NCBI GenBank assembly: GCA_015490675.1
Contig: WFXI01000270.1
Location: forward strand, 1 to 28,963
Direction of reading: 5' to 3'
Length of the DNA: 28,963 nucleotides
Source of the DNA: Hydrogenothermaceae bacterium
GTDB lineage: Bacteria > Aquificota > Aquificia > Aquificales > Hydrogenothermaceae
Position numbers and translations under genes: made by a program. Positions 22,753-28,963 of the stretch are shown piece by piece. Each line of letters opens with the position of its first letter. Position 1 is the first letter of the stretch. The notes under the pieces are model-generated. The model did not search any database and had not been told where the DNA came from. It was given only the letters and a program-made list of their open reading frames with translations.

Positions 22753-23417
22753 AAACTTTCTTCAAAACTTTTAGAATAAAAAGCTTTTATTTCTGTTACA
22801 ATTTCATCTAAATCGTCCATAACTTTAAAAAGTTTTAAGTCCTCTCTATCTATGTATCCATTTTGTAAAACTTGCTCTTTTAACCATTCAACAAGACCAT
22901 TCCAAAAACTACTTCCATATAAAAATATTGGAAAAGGTTTTAATTTTTGAGTTTGAATTAAAACTAAAACTTCTGTTAATTCATCTAAAGTACCATACCC
23001 TCCAGGAAATAAAACATAGGCAGTAGCATATTTTATAAGCATTACTTTTCTAGAAAAAAAATAATGAAAATTCAGTTGAACCTTTGCATATTTATTAGGA
23101 ATTTGCTCTCTTGGCAGTGCAATATTTAACCCTATGGAATTTCCACCTGCTTCAAAAGCACCTCTATTTCCAGCTTCCATTATTCCAGGACCACCACCGG
23201 TTACAACAGTAAAGCCTTCTTTTGCAAGTTTATATGCTAGTTTTCTTGCATCTTCATAGTATTTGTCTCCTTCCTTGACCCTTGCAGAACCAAAAATTGT
23301 TACTGCAGGAAGATACTTAGGCATAATATCAAAGCCATCAACAAAATCTCCAATTATCCTAAAAAGCCGCCAAGCATCTTCTTTCTTTAGCTCGTTTACC
23401 TGATACTTTTCATACAT
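22749..23417 (-). CDS. LOG-family nucleotide 5'-monophosphate nucleosidase
   Basis: Members of this Rossmann-fold family (TIGR00730, cytokinin-activating LOG and bacterial PpnN-like proteins) hydrolyse the N-glycosidic bond of nucleoside monophosphates. In its 222 residues, TIFGSARV (40-47), VTGGGPGIMEAGNRGA (72-87), FFSRKVML (120-127) and FPGGYGTLDELTE (137-149) are visible; the last is the signature PGGxGTxxE with catalytic E145, and R123 is the partner residue. The ATG at 23417 has AAGGAG at good spacing. The physiological substrate cannot be told from sequence. It is followed without a gap by the kinase gene. Confidence 0.92.
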   Translation of the reverse strand: MYEKYQVNELKKEDAWRLFRIIGDFVDGFDIMPKYLPAVTIFGSARVKEGDKYYEDARKLAYKLAKEGFTVVTGGGPGIMEAGNRGAFEAGGNSIGLNIALPREQIPNKYAKVQLNFHYFFSRKVMLIKYATAYVLFPGGYGTLDELTEVLVLIQTQKLKPFPIFLYGSSFWNGLVEWLKEQVLQNGYIDREDLKLFKVMDDLDEIVTEIKAFYSKSFEESL

Positions 23418-23432
23418 TATTTTTCTCCTTTT

Positions 23433-23858
23433 TTAGATACCAAATCTAACAAGCTCAATAAGGAGAATTATAAAAATACCTAGCGTAAAATTTACCTTTA
23501 TCAAAGTTGTTATTTTTGCCATAATTTGCTGCTTATTTTCTGCAGTTGGTAGTTTTTTATAAAGACCAAAGTAAATATATGCAAAGTTTATAACCATTAC
23601 TGCATACAAAACTAGTTTTAAAATAAACAGAGGGTTAGTTATAAAATAGTGAGCTCTATAGCCTTCAGTTAATATCAAAGTAGCTATGGCAATCCATACT
23701 AAAGGAAAAAATCTATCCATTATAGTTTTCATAAAAACACCTTTCTTTTCTTCAATAACAGACAAAGAAGGTCTTAATATAAAAAGGGTGTAAAGCATTC
23801 CACCAATCCATATTAAAACAGCTATTATATGTATCCAAACAAGTATCCCATCAACCAT
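23433..23858 (-). CDS. CopD-like four-helix membrane protein
   Basis: This is a 141-residue inner-membrane protein with four predicted helices (about 5-25, 50-66, 76-98 and 117-138). VWIHIIAVLIWIGGMLY with H10 in helix 1 and GYRAHYF (H70) resemble the CopD-like/integral membrane cytochrome b-type families, where such histidines bind copper or haem. The assigned start is the ATG at 23858, preceded by AAGGAGG at ideal spacing; an in-frame ATG 66 nt earlier lies well inside tatC and would add a polar tail unlike the family. The overlap with tatC is 8 nt. Copper transport or haem binding is inference. Confidence 0.75.
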   Translation of the reverse strand: MVDGILVWIHIIAVLIWIGGMLYTLFILRPSLSVIEEKKGVFMKTIMDRFFPLVWIAIATLILTEGYRAHYFITNPLFILKLVLYAVMVINFAYIYFGLYKKLPTAENKQQIMAKITTLIKVNFTLGIFIILLIELVRFGI

Positions 23859-24618
23859 TTGAAACCTCCTTCCCTTTTTCACTTCTTGGATATAGTATTT
23901 TTGCCATAAAAATAGACAGTTCATAGAACAAAATCAATGGTAAAGCTAAAAATATTTGACTTACCACATCAGGAGGAGTAATAATAGCAGCAAATATAAA
24001 TGCAATAACTGCAAAATAAGGTCTAAACTTCACTAATGTTTCAGGAGTAACAAGACCAAGTCTTGCCATTAAGGATAAGATGACAGGAAGTTCAAAAGTA
24101 ATACCAAAGGCTAAAATAAGTCTTATAACAAATGATATATAAGAACTAACAGAAAGCATTGCTTCAACATCCAATTGTGTATATCCAAAATTAAGTAAAA
24201 ACTTTAATGCTAGAGGTAAAACTCCGTAAAATGCAAACAATCCTCCAGATATAAAAAATACTGTTGTAAAAAATACAAAAGGTATAAGCATTTTCTTTTC
24301 TTCTTCATAAAGAGCAGGTTCTATAAACTTCCATACCTGATAGAAAACCCAAGGAGAAGCCAATACAAAACCTAGTAAAAGAGAAATTTTAAATGCGGTA
24401 AAGAAAGACTCAGTAGGAGTTAAAGCTACAAGTTTCATTTCTGGAAAAGCTTTATGAAGAGGTTGCTGGAATATATCAAAAAAATAGTTAACCTGTGTAA
24501 AGACTAAAATAGTTCCTATAACAACTCCTATTAAACTTTTTATAAGTCTATCTCTAAGCTCTGCTAAATGTTCTGTTATAGGAGCTTCAAATTCTTCAGG
24601 ATTTTTTGGCTTAGACAT
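23851..24618 (-). CDS. tatC: Twin-arginine translocase subunit TatC
   Basis: TatC is the six-helix inner-membrane receptor for twin-arginine signal peptides and exports folded, often cofactor-bearing proteins. The 255-residue protein begins with the conserved ITEHLAELRDRLIKS (15-29); PTESFFTAFK, SPWVFYQVWKFIEPALYEEE and GITFELPVI follow. FIFAAIITPPDVVSQ near 212-226 is the family's late motif. Length and topology are usual. It overlaps tatB upstream and the CopD-like gene downstream by 8 nt each. Confidence 0.97.
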   Translation of the reverse strand: MSKPKNPEEFEAPITEHLAELRDRLIKSLIGVVIGTILVFTQVNYFFDIFQQPLHKAFPEMKLVALTPTESFFTAFKISLLLGFVLASPWVFYQVWKFIEPALYEEEKKMLIPFVFFTTVFFISGGLFAFYGVLPLALKFLLNFGYTQLDVEAMLSVSSYISFVIRLILAFGITFELPVILSLMARLGLVTPETLVKFRPYFAVIAFIFAAIITPPDVVSQIFLALPLILFYELSIFMAKILYPRSEKGKEVSNG

Positions 24619-24961
24619 CTTTTACTTCTTCCTTCTTAGTAAATGATATTTTTTCTCTTTTTGGTTGATAATCTTTTGTGATAACTTGCTTCTTTTCTTT
24701 TTTTAACTGGGCATCAAATTCTTTTTCAAATTCATCATCAAAGGAGAGCTTTTTCTCAAATTCCTGTTTAGTTTGCTCTGGTAAAGATTTAATATCATCA
24801 ACTTCAGAAATAACAGAGTTTTTTACATCATCTACAGTGCTTTTTATATCTCTAAATATCCTTGCAATTTGCTTCATAGCTTCAGGAAGTCTTTTTGGTC
24901 CTAAAACTATAACTGCCACTATCATAATTACCATTATTTCAGTCCAACCAATACCAAACAA
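24611..24961 (-). CDS. tatB: Sec-independent translocase subunit TatB (TatA/B family)
   Basis: This is a 116-residue protein with an N-terminal membrane helix and E8 in WTEIMVIMIVAVIVLGPKR, the GPKRLPEAMKQ hinge (21-31), an amphipathic helix and a long acidic/basic tail. The GPKRLPE form of the hinge fits TatB better than TatA (FGxKKLPE). The start is TTG with GAGG seven nucleotides upstream. No tatA is in the window; either it is elsewhere or this protein does both jobs. It precedes tatC with an 8-nt overlap and begins 38 nt after the Omp85 gene. Confidence 0.92.
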   Translation of the reverse strand: MFGIGWTEIMVIMIVAVIVLGPKRLPEAMKQIARIFRDIKSTVDDVKNSVISEVDDIKSLPEQTKQEFEKKLSFDDEFEKEFDAQLKKEKKQVITKDYQPKREKISFTKKEEVKDV

Positions 24962-24999
24962 AGCAAATACCTCAAATTAAAAATAATTCTTATTATAGC

Positions 25000-27531
25000 C
25001 TAAAATATAGCACTTATACTAAACTCAATTCTATATTTATCTTCATTTTGCTTCCTATCTAATATTGTTGAAATATCAAGCATAAAAGAACCTGCAGGAG
25101 TTGGAACTAAAATACCTGTCCCAGCAGTTTTCCTTAAATACAAAGATTTTAAGTCTTCTTCATTTGCATATACATTTCCTAAATCTAAAAATGAAAAGCC
25201 ATACAAGTTATACTGGGGTAATATAGGATATCTAATCTCATTATTTAAAATTAAAAAACTATTTCCACCTATTCCACCATTAGAAATTTCTTCATAATTA
25301 AATCCTCTAATAGTAAAAATACCACCTATAAAGTATCTTTCTGAAATAGGTAAATTCTCTGTATTCTCCAATTTAAATCCTAAAGAAGTCCTTTGAGTAA
25401 TAACAACTTTTTCTGTAAACGGTATTTTATAATAAAATCTGTTAGATAAATCTATAAACGGATAAGATAAATTTCCACCTATATAACCTATACTACCTCT
25501 AAAGTAATATCCTCTTGTAGGATAAATTTTATTGTTTCTATGGTCATCAGAAAGAGAAAATATAAAAGAATACTTTTTATAAAAATCATTTGAAGGTTTA
25601 ACCTTATTATTAGAAATATCTAATTTCAACCTTTGTATTACCCACTTATTAGCATTCCTAGAGATATTTAAATCAGATCCATATGATACCAGATCATAAT
25701 ATCTATGGTATTGATACGAAGAATACACTCCAATAAAACTTTGAAATTTTTTTGGTAACAACCTACTTCCTAAAGAAACTCTGTAGTTTGTAGCTATTTG
25801 AGATAGTTCTATATAGCTATTTGCTTCAAATCCATAATTGAATAAATTTCTCAAAGATAAGGATAAACTTCCTTTTAATTTTTCAACACTGTTATAACTA
25901 ATAGAACCTTGAATATTTCCTCTTTTTTCTTCTATAAACGACAAAGATTTTACGACTTTCTTATTTTTTTTATCTTTTATCAGAGAAGGATTTAAAAACT
26001 TAAACATATATGAGTTATATAAAATATTTAATTCGTTATCATATTCATCTTTATCAAATCCTCCATTTTTTTTAATTACCCACAAGATAGCTTTAGGGTT
26101 AAGTTTCCATGTCCCATAGACAAAGGGAACTGTATTTTCATACCTTTTTCCTAAGATAGTTTTATAAATTACTATTACTTCAACTATATTTTTTCTTAAT
26201 TTCGTATCTACTTTAAACTCAACTCTTGAATCAAAATATCCTAATGATTTTAGATATTTTTGATATTTTAATTGTTTATCTATTATTAGCTGTGGATTAT
26301 ATATAGTAGGTGTATCGATTGACTCTTTAAATACATATCCTTCGAATTTTACTTTACTTAAAAGATATTTTTTTCCTTGAAAAATTTCTATGTATAGGTT
26401 TACCAAGTTATTTTTTTCTTTTTTATGTTTTATCACAAAATACGAATTTATATACCCATTCTTTTGATAAGAGTTTATTAGCTTTTGAAGTTTTTTTCTT
26501 AATTCTATTTCTTTATATACTTTCCCCTTTAAGGAATTAAAAATCTTCTTTATATCTTTAGGAGGTTGTGTATCATAAGATGCCTCTAAATTAGCTATCT
26601 TATAAGGCTTGCCTTCATATACATATATCTTTATCAAAGTTTCCCTATTTTTTATATTATCATTTATAAAAAAATCTACATCTGCATCCAAAAACCCCCT
26701 TTCTCTATAAAATTTTTTTATTTTTTGTGCAAATTTATTAACAGAATATATATTTACCCCATCTATACTAAATGTATGGAACTTTTCCAGAACACTTTTA
26801 CGAAAAGAATAATTCCCGATAATTTCAATTCTGTAATGAGTTCCATGTACTATGTTAAGAATAGCTGTATATTTATAATTCTTGTCTTTTTGAACAGAAT
26901 GCAAGTATACATATGCATCAAAGTAACCTTTGTCTTGTAAAAATTTTGTTAACTTTCTAAAAGATTTTTCCATAAGGGAAAAGCTTAAAGGTTTATTTTT
27001 AAGATTTAATATTTTCTTATACTCTTTCTTTTTATCTTCCGATAGATGTAAGTCTGATATAAGTTTAATATTTTCTATCTTTGCTCTTTTGTTTTCTTTA
27101 ATAAGAATATTTATGTAGAGATTTCCTAAAGAATCTATAGAACTTTTTACTTTTATAATTGAGTTAATAAACCCATTATTAATGTAAAATTGCCTTAATT
27201 TTAGTAATATAGAAGGTATATCTTTATTAGATATATACATACCTTCATAAATTCCAGCTATTCCTAGTATCTCTCTTTTCCAAAAGGAATCATTGCCTTG
27301 GATATTTATCTTTTTTATTTGAAGTTTCCTTTTCAAAATCAATTTATTATTTATTAACTCTATATCCTCAAAACTTTCTGTATTTTGTAAAGCCTCTTTT
27401 AGCATATCTTCATTTTTTACTTTTTCATAAAAATCTTTTATATTGTTTAAAGGCAATGGATAGTTAGACTCTATTTGGATAGCTAAACTTAAACTTATAT
27501 AAAAAAGGATAGCTAGAATATAATTAATCAA
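25000..27531 (-). CDS. bamA: Omp85-family outer-membrane assembly protein (BamA-like)
   Basis: This outer-membrane protein inserts beta-barrel proteins. In the 843-residue product a signal peptide (about 1-17) is followed by a run of POTRA domains (about 70-470; recurrent GYFDA, GFLDADV, GYINS and GYFDSRV ends) and a C-terminal barrel. PTRGYYFRG, SERYFIGGIFTIRGF with the lid-lock RGF at 742-744, EIRYP and FLDLGNVY are typical strands; the last residue is Phe. Length is near E. coli BamA (810). TamA or another Omp85 branch cannot be excluded because no other bam gene is adjacent. The start is TTG with only a weak AGGGT upstream. It heads a nine-gene minus-strand run. Confidence 0.88.
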   Translation of the reverse strand: MINYILAILFYISLSLAIQIESNYPLPLNNIKDFYEKVKNEDMLKEALQNTESFEDIELINNKLILKRKLQIKKINIQGNDSFWKREILGIAGIYEGMYISNKDIPSILLKLRQFYINNGFINSIIKVKSSIDSLGNLYINILIKENKRAKIENIKLISDLHLSEDKKKEYKKILNLKNKPLSFSLMEKSFRKLTKFLQDKGYFDAYVYLHSVQKDKNYKYTAILNIVHGTHYRIEIIGNYSFRKSVLEKFHTFSIDGVNIYSVNKFAQKIKKFYRERGFLDADVDFFINDNIKNRETLIKIYVYEGKPYKIANLEASYDTQPPKDIKKIFNSLKGKVYKEIELRKKLQKLINSYQKNGYINSYFVIKHKKEKNNLVNLYIEIFQGKKYLLSKVKFEGYVFKESIDTPTIYNPQLIIDKQLKYQKYLKSLGYFDSRVEFKVDTKLRKNIVEVIVIYKTILGKRYENTVPFVYGTWKLNPKAILWVIKKNGGFDKDEYDNELNILYNSYMFKFLNPSLIKDKKNKKVVKSLSFIEEKRGNIQGSISYNSVEKLKGSLSLSLRNLFNYGFEANSYIELSQIATNYRVSLGSRLLPKKFQSFIGVYSSYQYHRYYDLVSYGSDLNISRNANKWVIQRLKLDISNNKVKPSNDFYKKYSFIFSLSDDHRNNKIYPTRGYYFRGSIGYIGGNLSYPFIDLSNRFYYKIPFTEKVVITQRTSLGFKLENTENLPISERYFIGGIFTIRGFNYEEISNGGIGGNSFLILNNEIRYPILPQYNLYGFSFLDLGNVYANEEDLKSLYLRKTAGTGILVPTPAGSFMLDISTILDRKQNEDKYRIEFSISAIF

Positions 27532-27573
27532 AACTAACCCTAAATAAAGTTTTATTTTTATTATAAAAGTATA
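27532..27573. promoter_or_regulatory. Divergent bamA-like / comF spacer
   Basis: This short 42-bp spacer is almost pure A/T. A TATAAA (27562-27567) on the plus strand and a TATAAT on the minus strand could be -10 elements, but neither has a recognisable -35 at the right distance, and the promoters may extend into the coding starts. No clear ribosome site precedes comF, so it may be leaderless. Confidence 0.3.
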
Positions 27574-28254
27574 ATGCTAGAAATACTGGAAAATCTATTT
27601 TTCTATACGAACTGTAAGTGGTGTGGCAATCTAGACACTATATACTTAAATCAAAATTTATTTTGTAGAAACTGTATAAGCCTTGTAAAAAAAGAAAAAC
27701 TAACATATTGCAAAAGTTGTGGAAAGCAAACATCTGATTGCCTAGAGTGTAAAATTTTTCCTAAATACAAAGAAATAGAGATATTTTCTAGTTATTCAGA
27801 AATTTTACGAGAAATTATTTTGAGCTACAAATTTGAAAATTTTAAAAATTTATCTAAAGTTTTAGCAAATATTATAGAAAAAGACATCACAGGTTTTATA
27901 AAAAGAAATAATATAGATATTATTTTATCTGTTCCTTCTTCTAAAAGTATTGAGAAAAAAAGGGGATTTAATCATTTAGAGGAAATTCTAAAAAATATAC
28001 CTTTCTGTAAAGAAATTTTGTCTTTAAACTTAAAAAAAATTAAAGATACACCTTTACAAATAGAAGTATCAGGCAAAGAAAGAAAAACAAATTTGAAAAA
28101 CTGTTTTTACATTAAAGATTATAAATATTTGGAAAACAAAAACATATTAGTTTTTGATGATGTTTTAACTACAGGAGCTACTTTAGAAGAAGTATATGTA
28201 GCATTATCTAGACTGGATTATAAAAATATATATGCTTATGTTATAGCAACATAA
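27574..28254 (+). CDS. comF: ComF-family phosphoribosyltransferase-like protein
   Basis: ComF proteins support DNA uptake during transformation in competent bacteria; many contain a double zinc finger and a PRTase fold. The 226 residues start with four CxxC pairs (C14/C17, C31/C34, C46/C49, C56/C59), then a PRTase domain with IILSVPSSKS, KKRGFNHLEEI, KDTPLQIEVSGKERKTNLKNC and the PRPP loop ILVFDDVLTTGATLEE (about 191-206). This is a complete, unbroken family member. It stands alone between two divergent or convergent genes; other competence genes are not seen here. Confidence 0.93.
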   Translation: MLEILENLFFYTNCKWCGNLDTIYLNQNLFCRNCISLVKKEKLTYCKSCGKQTSDCLECKIFPKYKEIEIFSSYSEILREIILSYKFENFKNLSKVLANIIEKDITGFIKRNNIDIILSVPSSKSIEKKRGFNHLEEILKNIPFCKEILSLNLKKIKDTPLQIEVSGKERKTNLKNCFYIKDYKYLENKNILVFDDVLTTGATLEEVYVALSRLDYKNIYAYVIAT

Positions 28255-28257
28255 TAT

Positions 28258-28282
28258 ATACCCCCCCACAGAGGGGGAGGTT
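28258..28282. terminator. GC-rich hairpin between comF and the porin gene
   Basis: Seven C residues (28261-28267), an ACAGA loop and GGGGG (28273-28277) can pair as at least five G-C pairs. It sits between convergent stops. Neither side has a good U-run (TTTAGTT on plus, TATATATT on minus), so it is a plausible but not textbook bidirectional terminator. Confidence 0.55.
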
Positions 28283-28295
28283 TAGTTAGATTCAG

Positions 28296-28963
28296 TTAGA
28301 ATAAGTATCCAATTTCTAGAGCGTAAACTGTTCTAGAATCTTTTCCTGTTGTTCCATCAGATATTTTTCCAAATGCATTTTTCCAAGAAGCATATGATAC
28401 TTCAACTCTTGCAAATGTGTTTTTAGTAGGTTTCCATGTTGGAGTTATAGTAAATGTCCAGATATCATCATCTTTTTTAGCATCTGTATTTTCATACTCA
28501 ATTCTAACTGGTACAGAAACAGTATCTGTTATTTGAGGCTGTACGAATAATGCTGCTCCCCAGCTAGAATCGTCAGTTGTAGGAGATTGAACTTTATCAT
28601 CCTCTGTTGCTACAGAAACTTGAATTCCTGCTTTTGTTCCACCAAAGTCACTTTTTACACAGAGAGTATAGAAGTTTTTACCAGTAGCTTCGTCGTACAT
28701 ATGTAAACCAACTTTTATTGTATCTATATTTACAGATACACCAGCTTCTATAGCATCATTTACACTTCTAAATCCATTTCCTTGGAATAAACCACCACCT
28801 TGGTTGTATCCTACATAAACATTAGCTAAATCTGCTACACTGTAATTAACTCTTAAACCTGCAAATAAAACTGGGTTATAGTGAACAAAAAGAACTCCTC
28901 TATTAATATGAGGATTTAAAATAGTTACTGGAGCTTCCCCATACTTAGCCCATAGTAAACCTG
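28296..28963 (-). CDS. Outer-membrane beta-barrel porin, C-terminal part
   Basis: The frame is open to the right edge of the window (first whole codon ends at 28961), so 221 C-terminal residues are visible and the 5' end lies beyond. The protein shows alternating hydrophobic strands with aromatic ends and short charged turns, for example NPHINRGVLFVHYNPVLF, VYVGYNQGGG, TRVYALEIGYLF-like C-terminal strand (actual end: TVYALEIGYLF) and a terminal Phe, as expected for a BamA substrate. The pattern fits the OmpL/porin-2-like barrels common in this group; the specific family and solute are not certain. A Met at 28700 is internal, not a start, because coding character continues upstream. Confidence 0.8.
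   Translation of the reverse strand, partial: GLLWAKYGEAPVTILNPHINRGVLFVHYNPVLFAGLRVNYSVADLANVYVGYNQGGGLFQGNGFRSVNDAIEAGVSVNIDTIKVGLHMYDEATGKNFYTLCVKSDFGGTKAGIQVSVATEDDKVQSPTTDDSSWGAALFVQPQITDTVSVPVRIEYENTDAKKDDDIWTFTITPTWKPTKNTFARVEVSYASWKNAFGKISDGTTGKDSRTVYALEIGYLF

Noticed and set aside
23859..23924. Longer start for the CopD-like protein
   Set aside because: It lies inside tatC without a ribosome site; the ATG at 23858 has AAGGAGG at ideal spacing and begins directly with the first membrane helix.
28296..28700. Porin fragment read as a complete 134-residue gene
   Set aside because: The frame stays open with barrel-like sequence to the window edge, so the Met at 28700 is internal and the gene is truncated only by the window.
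8..28963. tRNA, rRNA, insertion sequence or attachment site
   Set aside because: I found no cloverleaf with a TTC-loop consensus, no transposase or integrase coding frame, and no long direct or inverted repeats outside the coiled-coil gene; a dedicated search was not possible.

Overview
The window looks like chromosomal DNA of a thermophilic, chemolithoautotrophic, Gram-negative bacterium of the Aquificales, most likely a Hydrogenothermaceae member such as Sulfurihydrogenibium. This is inferred from the low GC content, the lysine-, isoleucine- and glutamate-rich proteins, very tight gene packing, and above all the two-subunit ATP-citrate lyase (aclB-aclA) of the reductive TCA cycle. The outer membrane is indicated by an Omp85 protein and a porin-like barrel. 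No rRNA, tRNA, IS element, prophage or CRISPR array was seen, and no gene-free stretch exceeds 300 bases.

Layout. (1) 1-162: the 3' end of an ApbE-like gene. (2) 6206 down to 146, minus strand: a five-gene unit with a Bax-like glucosaminidase, a polysaccharide deacetylase, a class A PBP, a repetitive coiled-coil protein and trpB. (3) 6276-7631: murC, divergent from that unit, followed by a terminator. (4) 10828 down to 7661, minus strand: aclB-aclA. (5) 10954-15672, plus strand: a HEPN/MNT toxin-antitoxin pair (mntA-hepT) running directly into mreB-mreC-mreD-mrdA. (6) 17053 down to 15669, minus strand: trpA-hisH. (7) 17125-19513, plus strand: a BCAM0308-like zinc protein, radC, coaE, a small secreted coiled-coil protein and a cupredoxin-like lipoprotein. 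(8) 20231 down to 19503, minus strand: an rsuA-type pseudouridine synthase; and 20546 down to 20271: HU, with a clear promoter and terminator. (9) 27531 down to 20698, minus strand: a nine-gene run of bamA-like, tatB, tatC, CopD-like, LOG, COG2112 kinase, flavin reductase, fur and a CZB protein. (10) 27574-28254, plus strand: comF. (11) from beyond 28963 down to 28296, minus strand: the C-terminal part of a porin.

Functionally the window is rich in envelope biogenesis: murein precursor synthesis, polymerisation, deacetylation and hydrolysis, rod-shape machinery, outer-membrane insertion and Tat export. Carbon fixation, amino-acid biosynthesis and redox/metal regulation fill the rest. The most unusual points are the toxin-antitoxin pair whose transcript seems to feed the cell-shape operon, the 43-residue tandem-repeat coiled coil in the PBP operon, the archaeal-type COG2112 kinase, the free-standing CZB protein beside fur, and the cupredoxin-like lipoprotein with a non-standard metal site. 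Adjacent genes commonly overlap by 4-29 nt (86 nt in one case), and three convergent gene pairs overlap at their 3' ends.
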